This document shows, piece after piece, positions 18,577 to 28,775 of a stretch of DNA of 64,000 bases. Each line of letters begins with the position of its first letter. Position 1 is the first letter of the stretch. Position numbers and translations under genes: made by a program. The DNA is from Candidatus Thiodiazotropha sp. CDECU1 (GTDB lineage Bacteria > Pseudomonadota > Gammaproteobacteria > Chromatiales > Chromatiaceae). Location: the NCBI RefSeq assembly GCF_963455295.1, contig NZ_OY734020.1, forward strand, positions 3,720,001 to 3,784,000, written 5' to 3'. The notes under the pieces are model-generated. The model was given only the letters and a program-made list of their open reading frames with translations, did not search any database and was not told the DNA's origin.

Positions 18577-19053
18577 TCAGGTGGCTAACTGATTACGCGC
18601 ATTCAGATCATAAAGATGGCGTTCCGCATCGAGTAGATGCTGTCCCCAATGGAGGTGGAATCCCATGTGCCACCCCTCGACTGCCTGCTGGGGATGTCCG
18701 TCCAGCATGTTGAGTCCGCTCTTCAGCTCGCAATAGATATCGGTCAGGTCATCCGCCAGACTGCCACTCATGCTTTGACCGTCACCAGCCACATCGTACT
18801 CCATCCAATAACTGTCCCGTTCACCCAGTAGCTGCCGCAGATAGGTATAGAGTTCAAACCTGGCATCCAGATCAGCTGCGGTGTAATGGTTATTGCGTGG
18901 GGTTGGTAGATTGAGTGCCGCCACCGCTGCATGCAGACGTGGCAACAGGCTGGCCACCTCTTGTAACCACTGTGTATTTCCATCCTGCAGGCTCTCAACC
19001 AGTTCACAATAGTTGCGTGCCAGCGCTTGAAGTTCTTCAATCTGTGGACTCAT
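18577..19053 (-). CDS. DUF5063-family protein
   Basis: 158 residues, cytoplasmic, no signal or membrane segment. Largely helical, with many Tyr, Trp and His residues: ARNYCELVESLQ, LLGERDSYWMEYDV, DLTDIYCELKSGLNML and WHMGFHLHWGQHLLDAERHL. The pattern agrees with the DUF5063 family, whose function is unknown. ATG at 19053 was chosen because GAGGAA lies 7 bases upstream. About 120 bases separate it from the Fe-S carrier gene downstream, and the two point the same way, so cotranscription is possible but not shown. Confidence 0.6.
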   Translation of the reverse strand: MSPQIEELQALARNYCELVESLQDGNTQWLQEVASLLPRLHAAVAALNLPTPRNNHYTAADLDARFELYTYLRQLLGERDSYWMEYDVAGDGQSMSGSLADDLTDIYCELKSGLNMLDGHPQQAVEGWHMGFHLHWGQHLLDAERHLYDLNARNQLAT

Positions 19054-19362
19054 CACTCATTTCCTCACAGTCTTTTTCTCGTCTAATGCCCGCAAACTTT
19101 GGCCCCGAGCCAGTGACTTGCCGATAACCGATGGACTGCTTATTACTTCTATTCAATTGCCTCACACCCCCTGAGTCTAGCAGTGATAGCGCTCAATCCT
19201 AGGAAAAACCCTTAATCCATCTTCCCGTTTCAATTGAAAAAATATATCTCCCAATGGGTGCGGCGGCATAGGATATAGGGTTTTCTGGCCACCACAACCC
19301 CTTAGTTACAGTAGGCGCAAGAAAAAGCACACCCATGACGATTAAGTGGATACAATTCGGCT
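19054..19362. other. Intergenic region between DUF5063 gene and thiD
   Basis: A 309-base divergent intergenic region. No RNA gene or strong promoter pair was recognised, and the conserved pieces of a TPP riboswitch were not found although the next genes make thiamine. The part from 19230 to 19250 is A/T-rich. Confidence 0.5.
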
Positions 19363-20184
19363 ATGAATGAGAAATCACCTCATCTACCCGTGGTTTTGGC
19401 CATCGGCGGACACGACCCCGGGGGGGGTGCCGGTATTCAGGCGGATATCGAGTCTATCGGGGTAAATGGCTGCCACGCCGCCACCGCCCTCACCTGCATG
19501 ACCATCCAGGACAGCTGCGATGTCAGGCAGTTGATTCCTATCGCTCCCGCGACACTACAGGACCAGCTCAGTGTGACATTGGCAGACTGCCAGGTAGCCA
19601 TCATCAAGATCGGCCTGCTCGGCAGCCTGTCTGCAGCAGAGGCCGTGGTGGAGATGCTGCACAAACATCCTACAATCCCTGTGGTGTTCGATCCGGTGCT
19701 GGCCGCGGGAGGTGGCAGTGAACTCGCCAATAAAAGATTGATCGACTATATCGCTCAGGCGGTTATCCCCCTATGTCGCCTGATCACACCCAACATACCC
19801 GAGGCGGTGCAATTGACCGGGCTCAAGGGAGCAGCCGCGCATGACGATATGGGCCGCCGGTTACTCGATCTCGGCACAGATGCAGTGCTGATCACCGGCA
19901 CCCATGCACCGGATCAGGGAGATGAAATCACTCACCACCTTTACCGGACCGGTAATCCGCCCATCCGCTCCTCCTGGCGACGGCTCGCTGGTGAGTTTCA
20001 CGGCTCCGGCTGCACCCTGGCATCAGCCATCGCAGCCAGATTGGCCCGGGGTGAAACACTACTGACAGCGGTCGAACAGGGATTGGAGTACAGCTGGTTG
20101 ACATTGACCCATAGCTTCAAGACGGGAAAATGCCAATCCATCCCTGGACGTCTATTGAGAAATCCACCCCAGCATGAAGCCTGA
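19363..20184 (+). CDS. thiD: Hydroxymethylpyrimidine/phosphomethylpyrimidine kinase
   Basis: 273 residues, ribokinase-like fold. It phosphorylates HMP and HMP-P to HMP-PP for thiamine synthesis. The start is followed by AIGGHDPGGGAGIQADI, the ThiD substrate loop. DPVLAAGGGSEL and the catalytic GEFHGSGCTLASAIAA (anion hole plus base) are present. The last 11 bases overlap thiE, so the two are probably coupled in translation. Confidence 0.95.
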   Translation: MNEKSPHLPVVLAIGGHDPGGGAGIQADIESIGVNGCHAATALTCMTIQDSCDVRQLIPIAPATLQDQLSVTLADCQVAIIKIGLLGSLSAAEAVVEMLHKHPTIPVVFDPVLAAGGGSELANKRLIDYIAQAVIPLCRLITPNIPEAVQLTGLKGAAAHDDMGRRLLDLGTDAVLITGTHAPDQGDEITHHLYRTGNPPIRSSWRRLAGEFHGSGCTLASAIAARLARGETLLTAVEQGLEYSWLTLTHSFKTGKCQSIPGRLLRNPPQHEA

Positions 20185-20827
20185 TAAGCGTTCCCGATTA
20201 CGGGGTCTGTATGCCATTACCGACACGGGACTCAGCCCCAAACAACAGCTGCTGCAGCACGTGGAACAGGCACTGCTCGGTGGCGCCGCTATCATCCAGT
20301 ATCGGGATAAACGCACAAGCAGTTCCCAACGCCTGGCAGAAGCCACCGCCCTGCAACGCCTGTGCAGGGATCATGAGGCGCTGCTGATCATCAACGACGA
20401 TGTGGTTCTGGCAGACCAGGTCGGGGCCGACGGTGTCCACTTGGGTGCTGAAGATGACCCACTATCATCCGCGCGGAATATCCTGGGAGAGGATGCGATC
20501 ATCGGCGTCTCCTGCTACAACCGCTTTGATCTCGCCCGCATTGCGGCAGCCAGCGGCGCCGACTATATTGCCTTCGGACGGTTTTTCCCCTCACATATCA
20601 AACCCAAAGCGGTACAGGCCCAGCCGGGGCTTCTGACCAGGGCCAAAGCCGAACTCGGCCTCCCCCTGGTTGCCATCGGCGGGATAACGCCGGAGAATGG
20701 CGCCCCATTGATCAGCGCAGGTGCGGACATGCTGGCTGTCATTCACGGGGTATTCGGTGAGACGGATATCCAAGCCGCCAGCCGTAAACTATCAAGACTA
20801 TTCGAGCCGGAGGAGAAAACACGATGA
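20174..20827 (+). CDS. thiE: Thiamine-phosphate synthase
   Basis: 217 residues, TIM barrel. It joins HMP-PP and thiazole phosphate to form thiamine phosphate. [20 protein letters not shown] and [19 protein letters not shown] form the pyrophosphate and metal site. [17 protein letters not shown] and [12 protein letters not shown] are the later barrel motifs. It overlaps thiD by 11 and hemL by 4 bases (ATGA), giving a thiD-thiE-hemL operon. Confidence 0.95.
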   Translation: MKPDKRSRLRGLYAITDTGLSPKQQLLQHVEQALLGGAAIIQYRDKRTSSSQRLAEATALQRLCRDHEALLIINDDVVLADQVGADGVHLGAEDDPLSSARNILGEDAIIGVSCYNRFDLARIAAASGADYIAFGRFFPSHIKPKAVQAQPGLLTRAKAELGLPLVAIGGITPENGAPLISAGADMLAVIHGVFGETDIQAASRKLSRLFEPEEKTR

Positions 20828-22107
20828 GCCGTTCCCACGAACTCTTTGCCCAGGCGCAGAAACATATACCGGGAGGTGTCAATTCACCGGTCAGGGCCTT
20901 CCATGGGGTGGGCGGTGAGCCGGTCTTTGTGGATTGCGCCGCTGGACCCTATATCTATGACCCGGACGGCAAGAGATATATCGATTACGTTGGCTCCTGG
21001 GGGCCAATGATCCTCGGTCATTCACACCATGAGGTGATCGATGCGGTGGCCTCGATCATCAATAAGGGCCTCAGCTTCGGCGCTCCCACTGAGCTAGAGA
21101 ACCAGATGGCGGAGAAGGTGTGCGAACTGGTGCCGAGCATGGAGTTGGTACGCATGGTCAGCTCCGGTACAGAGGCCACCATGTCGGCGATTCGTCTTGC
21201 CAGGGGCTTTACCGAACGCGACAAGATCGTCAAATTCGAAGGCTGCTATCATGGCCATTCCGACTCACTGCTGGTGAAGGCCGGTTCCGGCATGCTGACC
21301 CTGGGCGAACCCTCCTCCCCCGGGGTACCGGCCACCCTGGCTGAGCACACGATCACCTTGAACTTCAATGACAGCCAGCAGGTGCGCGACACCTTCAGCC
21401 AGATCGGTGACCAGATCGCCTGCATCATCGTGGAACCGGTGGCGGGCAATATGAACTGCATCCCGCCGCTGCCCGGTTTTCTCGAAACCCTGCGTGAGGT
21501 CTGCAACCAGCATGGCACGGTATTGATCTTCGATGAGGTGATGACCGGTTTTCGCGTCGCCCTGGGTGGCGCCCAGGCCCACTACGGTATCACTCCGGAT
21601 CTGACCACCCTGGGCAAGGTGATCGGTGGCGGCATGCCGGTAGGCGCCTTTGGCGGCCGCAGCGATATCATGCAAAAGATCGCCCCCCTGGGTCCGGTCT
21701 ACCAGGCAGGCACCCTCTCCGGCAATCCGGTGGCCATGAGCGCCGGGCTGAAGACCCTGGAACTGATATCCGAGCCAGGTTTCTACGCTCGCTTATCCAC
21801 AAAGGTGGAAAAACTGGTGGGCGGGATCATGCAGCAGGCCAAGGCGGCAGATGTTCCAATGGCGGAGAATCATGTGGGGGGTATGTTCGGGCTGTTCTTC
21901 AGCAACGCCGCCGGGGTTAGCGATTATGCCGGCGCAACTGCCTGCGACCAGAGCCGTTTCAAGGCCTTTTATCATGCCATGTTACAACGGGGCATCTATC
22001 TGGCACCATCCGCATTCGAGGCGGGATTCGTCTCTGCTGCCCATAGTGACGAGGATATTGAAAACACCATCCATGCTGCCAAGGAATCGTTCGAGGCATT
22101 GGAATAA
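20824..22107 (+). CDS. hemL: Glutamate-1-semialdehyde 2,1-aminomutase
   Basis: 427 residues, PLP-dependent. It converts glutamate-1-semialdehyde to 5-aminolevulinate at the start of tetrapyrrole synthesis. The N-terminus [13 protein letters not shown] is diagnostic. [17 protein letters not shown] holds the phosphate-binding loop, FDEVMTGFR the PLP-binding Asp, and [17 protein letters not shown] the Schiff-base Lys. The start overlaps the thiE stop (ATGA). Confidence 0.97.
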   Translation: MSRSHELFAQAQKHIPGGVNSPVRAFHGVGGEPVFVDCAAGPYIYDPDGKRYIDYVGSWGPMILGHSHHEVIDAVASIINKGLSFGAPTELENQMAEKVCELVPSMELVRMVSSGTEATMSAIRLARGFTERDKIVKFEGCYHGHSDSLLVKAGSGMLTLGEPSSPGVPATLAEHTITLNFNDSQQVRDTFSQIGDQIACIIVEPVAGNMNCIPPLPGFLETLREVCNQHGTVLIFDEVMTGFRVALGGAQAHYGITPDLTTLGKVIGGGMPVGAFGGRSDIMQKIAPLGPVYQAGTLSGNPVAMSAGLKTLELISEPGFYARLSTKVEKLVGGIMQQAKAADVPMAENHVGGMFGLFFSNAAGVSDYAGATACDQSRFKAFYHAMLQRGIYLAPSAFEAGFVSAAHSDEDIENTIHAAKESFEALE

Positions 22108-22136
22108 GCGCTGATCGTTTATGCGACACGCGATCG

Positions 22137-24131
22137 ATGAGCGAGTTTTTCACCCCACTGCTGGCATGGATCGGAGACAACCCATTATGGGCGGGTATGG
22201 CGGTGTTTCTGGTAGCCTTTTCCGAATCGGTCGCGATTATCGGTCTGCTTGTGCCGGGGGTGGTGATGATGTTCGGTTTCGGTGCCCTGATCGCTACCGG
22301 TATCCTCGAGTTCTGGGCCGTCTTTTGGTGGGCTGTTGCCGGCGCGGTGGTTGGGGACGGCCTTAGCTTCTGGCTGGGACACCACTTTCAGGAGAGGCTG
22401 CAGGGTTTCTGGCCCTTCAGCCGCCACCCCGCCACCCTGCAGCGTGGGATTACCTTTTTTCAGCGCTATGGGGGCAAGAGTGTGGCCATCGGCCGGTTTT
22501 TCGGCCCGGTGCGCGCCATCATTCCCCTGGTTGCCGGCATGCTCAGGATGTCGCCCCTTCGCTTCCTCATGGCGAATATCCTCTCGGCCCTGGTTTGGGC
22601 CCCGGCTTACCTGTTGCCCGGTATCGTATTTGGCGCCTCGTTGGAGCTCGCCTCCGAGGTTGCATTCCGTCTGGTCGCCCTGATGCTGTTACTGTTGTTT
22701 CTGGCCTGGGTGCTGTTTATCCTGGCCCGGACACTCTTCAGACTGATTCAACCCCATGCCACCAGCCTGGTCCAGCTAGGTTTTGAATGGGGTCAGTTGC
22801 ACAAGGGATTCAGATCGATCTCCCGTTCCCTGGCCGACCCAAACCACCCCGAGGCGCGAGGTCTGGCCTTCCTCGCCACCCTGTTGTTGCTTGCCACGCT
22901 GCTGTTCATGGTAATCACTGGGATTGTATTGGATGGTTCAATAACCCAAACCTCAGACCAGTTGATCTATAGCGCCCTGCAGAGCCTGCGCACACCCTGG
23001 GGCGACCAATTGATGGCGCTTTTCACCAGCCTGGGTGATCTCGAATCGATCCTTGCGCTGGCCCTCGGGGTTGCCGTATTGCTGCTGTTGCAGGGACATC
23101 GACGTGCCTTCTACTATCTGCTGGCCGCAACCGGTTTCGGATTGCTTGCACCACTATTGCTCAAATACAGCCTGCGCATACCACGCCCGCCGGGCTCACC
23201 GGACTTCCTGAGTCCCTGGTCATTCCCCAGCGCGCACGTCTTGCGCAGCCTGACCCTGTACGGTTTTCTCTCGATCATGATAGCCCGTACGCTGATTCGT
23301 GAATGGCGTTGGTTCCCTTATAGTGTTGCGGCCCTGATCATCGGTGCGGTATCTCTCTCGAGGCTCTATTTAGGTGTCCACTGGGTAACCGACATTCTCG
23401 GCAGTCTCACCCTGGGTATCGCCTGGATAGCCCTGCTCGGTATCGCCTACTATCGCCATGTGGAGGCTGAATCTAAAGCCACCACATTGATAGGGGTAAC
23501 ACTTTTGTTGCTGTTGTCATGCGCTAGCTATGGCTGGTTTCAGGTCACTGAAAAATCCTCCTCCTATCGGCACACGCCAGAAACAGTACAGATCACCCGG
23601 GAGGAGTGGTGGAGTGGTCATACCGACCTTCCCCAGTACCGCAATGATATCTTTGGCGACAGGGACCAACCCCTCAACGTCCAGCTGGCCGGGGATCAGG
23701 CGCAACTTGTCTCTGTGCTGCTTCGACAGGGGTGGCAACAGGCGGAAATGCTGGGATGGGACAATGTTCTACGTCTGTTGTCTCCCAGCGCCAAGCTGAC
23801 GACACTCCCCGTACCCCCGCAGGTGCACGATGCCCGTCATGAGGAACTGGTGATGGTCAAACCACTTTCGAACCGGCAGAGGCTACTCCTCAGACTCTGG
23901 TCAACCCGTTACAGACTCGACCCTGGAGGCGAGAGGATTCGCATTGGCAATGTGACCCTGCAGGGCAGCGAAACCGTGATCGGCATGTTGACAATACCGC
24001 GCACGATCCGCCAATTCCAACAGCCAGCCGATATATTACGGCAAGATCTCAGAGTGCTGGATAGCGGCTCCAGGATTGAGTCTGACAAGCTGATCATGCT
24101 GCTATTTCCCCGCCAACCATATGCGCCCTGA
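22137..24131 (+). CDS. DedA - PAP2 phosphatase - LssY_C fusion membrane protein
   Basis: 664 residues in three parts. Residues 1-~215 are a DedA-type membrane domain (FSESVAIIGLLVPGVVMM, then FGPVRAIIPLVAGMLRM), a family tied to polyprenyl-phosphate or phospholipid translocation. Residues ~245-445 are a PAP2 phosphatase with its three motifs: KYSLRIPRPPGS, SFPSAHVLRSL and SRLYLGVHWVTDILGS, which keep the catalytic His residues. The remainder after one more helix resembles the LssY C-terminal domain (GHTDLPQYRNDIFGD, WQQAEMLGWDN). Together they suggest dephosphorylation and transport of a lipid phosphate at the inner membrane. It follows hemL after 29 bases, with a weak ribosome site. Confidence 0.82.
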   Translation: MSEFFTPLLAWIGDNPLWAGMAVFLVAFSESVAIIGLLVPGVVMMFGFGALIATGILEFWAVFWWAVAGAVVGDGLSFWLGHHFQERLQGFWPFSRHPATLQRGITFFQRYGGKSVAIGRFFGPVRAIIPLVAGMLRMSPLRFLMANILSALVWAPAYLLPGIVFGASLELASEVAFRLVALMLLLLFLAWVLFILARTLFRLIQPHATSLVQLGFEWGQLHKGFRSISRSLADPNHPEARGLAFLATLLLLATLLFMVITGIVLDGSITQTSDQLIYSALQSLRTPWGDQLMALFTSLGDLESILALALGVAVLLLLQGHRRAFYYLLAATGFGLLAPLLLKYSLRIPRPPGSPDFLSPWSFPSAHVLRSLTLYGFLSIMIARTLIREWRWFPYSVAALIIGAVSLSRLYLGVHWVTDILGSLTLGIAWIALLGIAYYRHVEAESKATTLIGVTLLLLLSCASYGWFQVTEKSSSYRHTPETVQITREEWWSGHTDLPQYRNDIFGDRDQPLNVQLAGDQAQLVSVLLRQGWQQAEMLGWDNVLRLLSPSAKLTTLPVPPQVHDARHEELVMVKPLSNRQRLLLRLWSTRYRLDPGGERIRIGNVTLQGSETVIGMLTIPRTIRQFQQPADILRQDLRVLDSGSRIESDKLIMLLFPRQPYAP

Positions 24132-24243
24132 CCAAGGCTGTAAAAACACCCTTGAGCAAGGATTGGCGCACAAGCAATGTTCGGCTCCATCGATAGGAGC
24201 CATACACTCAGGTTAAAGCTGGGCATGTATTGGCCGAAATTAA

Positions 24244-24249
24244 TATAAT
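24244..24249 (+). promoter_or_regulatory. Possible -10 element ahead of the PhnD-PAS gene
   Basis: An exact TATAAT lies in a strongly A/T-rich patch (24238-24256), 88 bases before the chosen start. No good -35 hexamer was found at the right distance, so this is only suggestive. Confidence 0.3.
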
Positions 24250-24336
24250 ATATATAGGGTCACTCATGGGAAGAGTAACCTAACCCTAAACTAAAATTGA
24301 ATCATGACGGGGGAATGGAGGCCTGAGAGTCGTAAT

Positions 24337-26172
24337 ATGTTTAAGCTATTGAACAATCCGACCCGACAATTTATCTCCATACTAATATTATGGTTTGCAA
24401 CTACCCTGGCACTGGCAGATACACCGTTAGTTAAAATCGGGGTATTGGCAAAAAGGGGGCCTGAAAAAAGCCTGGAGCGATGGAATGCTACGGCGGAGTA
24501 TCTGAACGACACCCTACCCGCCTATCGATTCAAGATCATTCCCATGGCCTTTGATGATATTCAGATCCTGGTTAAGAACCAGATGGTCGATTTCGTTATT
24601 GTAAATCCGGGAATCTACGTAAACCTATCAGTAAAATATGGGGTCAGACGCGTTCTCACCCTGATCAACAAATTATCCCATGAAAGCCAGGTATCCAATT
24701 TTGGCAGCGTTATCTTCACCCTCAGGGAGCGAAGCAGTATCCAAAATCTGGGAGACCTGAGAGATCAACGTGTAGCTGCCGTTCACAGCACATCACTTGG
24801 TGGCTGGATCATGGCGAGAAGAGAGCTGCGGGTAGAGGCTATTGAGAAATGGGACTTCGCCTCTTTACTTTTTCTCAATACACATGATGCAGTCGTGAAC
24901 GCTGTATTGAGGCGGGAGGCGGAGGTTGGCATCGTCAGAACCGACACCTTGGAACGAATGACTCAGGAGGGTAAGCTGAATCAGGCTGAACTGCGTATCA
25001 TTGCACCCAAGAGTTATGAAGATTTTCCCTATGCCGTAAGTACGCCACTCTATCCGGAGTGGCCCTTTTCCCAACTACCCCATACCTCTCAAATGATAGC
25101 AAGAGAGGTGGCTGTAGCTTTGCTGGAACTACCACCAGATCACGCGGCAGCTCGTGACGCCCGTATTCATGGCTGGACCATCCCGGAGAATTACCAAACA
25201 GTGCATGATCTGTTAGCCCTGCTGGAGATGCCGCCCTATGACAAAAACCTAAAAGATGAGTTGTATAAATCGATCACGGAAATTTGGTACTGGTACCTGT
25301 TGATTCTGGTGATCCTTTTGGTTCTGGGCATACTATTCATGCGACTGATTCGCCTCAACCGATCACTGACGGCCCATAAAAAGTCCCTCGAGGAGAGTGA
25401 ACAGGCACAAATTGTCACCTTTGAACAAGCCCCAGTTGGTCTCGCTCATATCAGTTTGAATGGAAACATAGTACGCCTCAACCATAGACTAAGTGAAATT
25501 GTCGCACTCTCGCCTAAGCAAATCATTGATATCAACCTCAAGGATCTGCTTTTCAGCGACGATATCCCCATCTGCACGAGCGCCTTTGACAAGCTTAGGA
25601 ATAGAGAGATGGGCAGTGTGTCATCCCAATTGCGCCTGGTTTGCGCCAATGGCGCAACAAAATGGATCCAGCTTTCCCTGTCAACAACACCCAAACATCG
25701 CAACAACGATTATCTGATTGCCGTGATCGACGATATCGATCATTACAAAACAATCGAAGAGGAGTCGTTACACATCAGACAACAGAAGGAACTGATATTG
25801 GATATCGCAGATGACGGTATTATCGGCATCGACAGTCATGCCAATCACACCTTCGTTAACCCTGCCGCGGCAGATATGCTGGGTTATACCATCGATGAAT
25901 TACTTGACAGAAACAGCCATACTGTATGGCACCATAGCAGAGAAGACGGCAGCGACTATCCGATATCGGAATGCCCAATTACCCGGGTACTTCAACATGG
26001 TAAGAAACATCGTGGTGAACATGAAACAATATGGCGAAAAGACGGTAAATCCATACAAGTGGATTATGTCAGCACCCCTATTAAAGATGGAGAGAGGATA
26101 ATCGGAGCAGTGGTGATCTTTCACCGTAACACCATTTCCATCCCTGACAAACCAACGGCATCGGTAACATGA
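24337..26172 (+). CDS. PhnD-type periplasmic ligand-binding receptor with two PAS domains and no output domain
   Basis: 611 residues. ATG at 24337 was chosen because it gives a signal peptide (FISILILWFATTLALA); an ATG at 24304 would add a hydrophilic lead. Residues ~30-285 match a PhnD-like phosphonate/phosphate-binding domain (VKIGVLAKRGPEKSLERW, VDFVIVNPGIYVNL, AAVHSTSLGGWIMARREL). A transmembrane helix follows (WYWYLLILVILLVLGILF), then PAS1 (FEQAPVGLAHISLNGNIVRL) and PAS2 (ILDIADDGIIGIDSHANHTF). It ends after PAS2 with no kinase, GGDEF or EAL. The stop overlaps the start of the cyclase gene (ATGA), so signal transfer in trans to the cyclase is likely. Oxyanion or phosphonate sensing is inference. 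Confidence 0.82.
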   Translation: MFKLLNNPTRQFISILILWFATTLALADTPLVKIGVLAKRGPEKSLERWNATAEYLNDTLPAYRFKIIPMAFDDIQILVKNQMVDFVIVNPGIYVNLSVKYGVRRVLTLINKLSHESQVSNFGSVIFTLRERSSIQNLGDLRDQRVAAVHSTSLGGWIMARRELRVEAIEKWDFASLLFLNTHDAVVNAVLRREAEVGIVRTDTLERMTQEGKLNQAELRIIAPKSYEDFPYAVSTPLYPEWPFSQLPHTSQMIAREVAVALLELPPDHAAARDARIHGWTIPENYQTVHDLLALLEMPPYDKNLKDELYKSITEIWYWYLLILVILLVLGILFMRLIRLNRSLTAHKKSLEESEQAQIVTFEQAPVGLAHISLNGNIVRLNHRLSEIVALSPKQIIDINLKDLLFSDDIPICTSAFDKLRNREMGSVSSQLRLVCANGATKWIQLSLSTTPKHRNNDYLIAVIDDIDHYKTIEEESLHIRQQKELILDIADDGIIGIDSHANHTFVNPAAADMLGYTIDELLDRNSHTVWHHSREDGSDYPISECPITRVLQHGKKHRGEHETIWRKDGKSIQVDYVSTPIKDGERIIGAVVIFHRNTISIPDKPTASVT

Positions 26173-28505
26173 AAAATGGTAGGTTAGTTCGAATCTACCT
26201 GCTTCTAATAGTAGTAGTCTGCACATTTGGAGGCGTGTTGTTTTGGGGCATCTATCAACAAACCCAAAATAATGTTGTAAATGAACTGAAACTCGAATCG
26301 AACAACCTCATCAATCAGTTAACAAAACAGTTAAGCCTCGCTTTTATCGAGGTCCACTCTGACTTGCTGTATATAATCGAACAAAAAGAGCTGCGCGATC
26401 TTGCCATTGAAAACACGAAGCAATCTGCAGTCAGAAATATACAGGAATCCTGGAAATCACTTGCACTGCAACGCAAACGATATGACCAGATACGCTTTCT
26501 TGATATCAACGGCCAAGAACAGGTGCGAATTAACTATGATAAAGGGAACCCCGTTGTAGTAAACGAGAAGGATTTACAATCGAAAAAATACCGCTACTAT
26601 TTTACAGAATCCATCAATAATCTGCCTGGCACCATCTATAGCTCCCCACTCGATCTGAATGTTGAAAAACAGCAGATAGAACTACCATTGAAACCGACGA
26701 TTCGATTTGCCTCACCCGTTACCGACAGTAATGGCAATACCATCGGTGCTGTCATACTCAACTACCTGGCTGATAATATTCTGAACAAGTTTCGCAGAAT
26801 ATCTGCCGGATATTCCGGGGATGCGATTCTACTCAATTGGCAGGGTTACACCTTACTCAGCCCAGAGAGCGCCCAGGATTGGGGATTCATGTTTCCCGAC
26901 AGTCCGCAAACAGGGATCAACGTTGAGCATACCGATGTATGGAAGAGCATACAAAAGCTACACCGCGGTCAAAAAATCAACACCCATGGGCTTTACACTT
27001 TCGACTCGATCCATCCATCCGGTGAATTAATTGATAATTTCTGCGCCAGTTGTCTGCGCGTACTTTTACATGTACCGAAAGAGTTGATAGATGCAAGAAT
27101 ATGGCGGCAACTTGCAAACACTGTAAAATTCTTGGGTGCTACGCTCACAGTCATGCTTATTGTTTTAGCAATAGCGATATGGAACCGTGAGAAACAGAAG
27201 GTTAACGAACAACAAATTCAGCGTCTGAATAAAAAAATCTCCAACGAACATGAGCTATTCCTTAGCGGACCCAGCATTATTGCCAAACTTCGCAATGAAT
27301 TGGGTTGGCCGGTTGAATTCATTTCCACCAATGTACATGAGCTACTCGGTTATGAGATGGACAGTTTTACAAGTGGTAAATTGTCATTTTCCAATATCAT
27401 TGACCCAGAGTATCTACAACACTTTTCCCAGGAAAATGTCCAAGCGGATCAGGATCGGGTAACCGAATTCAAACGCAGTCCGTATAAAATCATCGACCGC
27501 TCAAGACAGCACAAGTGGGTTCAGGACACGACCCATATCATCCGTGACGAACTGGGCAGGCTAACTCACTTCTTTGTCCATATCAGCGACATCACCCACC
27601 TTAAACAGATTGAAGAACAACTCACTGAATCTCACAACTATATTCAGAGAGTCGTGGATGCGATTGCCGATCCCACGCTGGTCATCGACATAAACAACCA
27701 TCAATTGCAACTGGTAAACAAGTCTGCACTTAATCTCTACACCAATGAAAAACAGTTGAAAAAAGACATGACTTGCTACCGCCTTTCCCACAAACGCAAC
27801 ACACCTTGCAGCGGCAAGCACGACCCATGCCCGATTGCTGAGATTCAAAAGACAAAAAAAGCCGTATCCGTGGTACATAAACACTATGACAATGAAGGAA
27901 GAGTCATGCATGTTGATGTCCGCGCCACGCCAATCTTTGATGAATCAGGGGAGCATCTAGTGCAGATCATCGAATCTCACCGGGACATCACCGACACCAT
28001 CAACATGGAAAAACAGCTACTCCATATAGCTGAAACCGATCGCCTGACTCAGATCTATAATCGAACAAAATTCGATGAAGAGTTGAAAAATCAGATTGCC
28101 TGGGCTGGCTTGACCAACAATTATTTCGGCCTGATCATGCTTGATCTCGATCATTTCAAGGAGGTTAATGACAACCACGGTCATGATGTAGGCGACAAAG
28201 TATTGAAAACAACCGTGGAACTGTTACACAAAAGAATCCGAAAGTCGGATATCCTCGCCCGCTGGGGGGGTGAAGAGTTCATGATAATCACCCCTCAGAT
28301 CCAACAGGACGACCTACTCTCAATGGTAGAGTCGCTGCGCACTGCTATCGAAGAGATCAAGCACCCTAAGGTCGGCGCGGTCACGGCCAGTTTTGGTGCC
28401 AGCATGCTTACCCCCAATGACAATATCAAATCGTTGCTGAAACGGGTGGATATGGCACTCTACCGTTCGAAGAACAGTGGCCGCAATCGTTGCACCATTC
28501 TCTAA
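26169..28505 (+). CDS. Membrane diguanylate cyclase with periplasmic Cache-like sensor and PAS domains
   Basis: 778 residues. Transmembrane helix 1 is at ~8-28 and helix 2 near 316-335. The ~285-residue periplasmic region between them has RYDQIRFLDINGQEQVRI and RFASPVTDSNGNTIGAVILN, typical of double-Cache sensors. Two PAS-like domains follow, the second with an unusual Cys-containing stretch (DMTCYRLSHKRNTPCSGK, then HDPCPIAE). The GGDEF domain begins at LLHIAETDRLTQIYNRTKF. Its active site is RWGGEEF, with an RxxD inhibitory site (RKSD) five residues before it, so it should make c-di-GMP and be product-inhibited. It overlaps the preceding receptor gene by 4 bases. Confidence 0.9.
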   Translation: MKNGRLVRIYLLLIVVVCTFGGVLFWGIYQQTQNNVVNELKLESNNLINQLTKQLSLAFIEVHSDLLYIIEQKELRDLAIENTKQSAVRNIQESWKSLALQRKRYDQIRFLDINGQEQVRINYDKGNPVVVNEKDLQSKKYRYYFTESINNLPGTIYSSPLDLNVEKQQIELPLKPTIRFASPVTDSNGNTIGAVILNYLADNILNKFRRISAGYSGDAILLNWQGYTLLSPESAQDWGFMFPDSPQTGINVEHTDVWKSIQKLHRGQKINTHGLYTFDSIHPSGELIDNFCASCLRVLLHVPKELIDARIWRQLANTVKFLGATLTVMLIVLAIAIWNREKQKVNEQQIQRLNKKISNEHELFLSGPSIIAKLRNELGWPVEFISTNVHELLGYEMDSFTSGKLSFSNIIDPEYLQHFSQENVQADQDRVTEFKRSPYKIIDRSRQHKWVQDTTHIIRDELGRLTHFFVHISDITHLKQIEEQLTESHNYIQRVVDAIADPTLVIDINNHQLQLVNKSALNLYTNEKQLKKDMTCYRLSHKRNTPCSGKHDPCPIAEIQKTKKAVSVVHKHYDNEGRVMHVDVRATPIFDESGEHLVQIIESHRDITDTINMEKQLLHIAETDRLTQIYNRTKFDEELKNQIAWAGLTNNYFGLIMLDLDHFKEVNDNHGHDVGDKVLKTTVELLHKRIRKSDILARWGGEEFMIITPQIQQDDLLSMVESLRTAIEEIKHPKVGAVTASFGASMLTPNDNIKSLLKRVDMALYRSKNSGRNRCTIL

Positions 28506-28775
28506 TTATCCCCTACAATCCACACCCGCCGATACTTGTCATCAAATCTGATCTAAGCCAATAAACAGTGAATTTCTAACTTGTTCACGGTGTGGTGTCA
28601 CAAACATAAATAATAGCGGTTGAAAACTATCCGAACGGATGAGAAATAGAGTAACATCTGCCCCGGCGGTAAATGCTGCCACCAAATCATGCTCCCTAAT
28701 TTGGTTTCACTATGACCTGACATCCACTCAGGCCAACCCAATCAAAGGAGTCAGATAGCAGAATCATGAGGTACT

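Noticed and set aside
19054-19362. TPP riboswitch before thiD
   Set aside because: The conserved CTGAGA and ACCTGA-type segments were not found.
28506-28775. c-di-GMP riboswitch (GEMM) between the cyclase and the small cytochrome
   Set aside because: The region has some pairing but none of the conserved GEMM motifs could be recognised.
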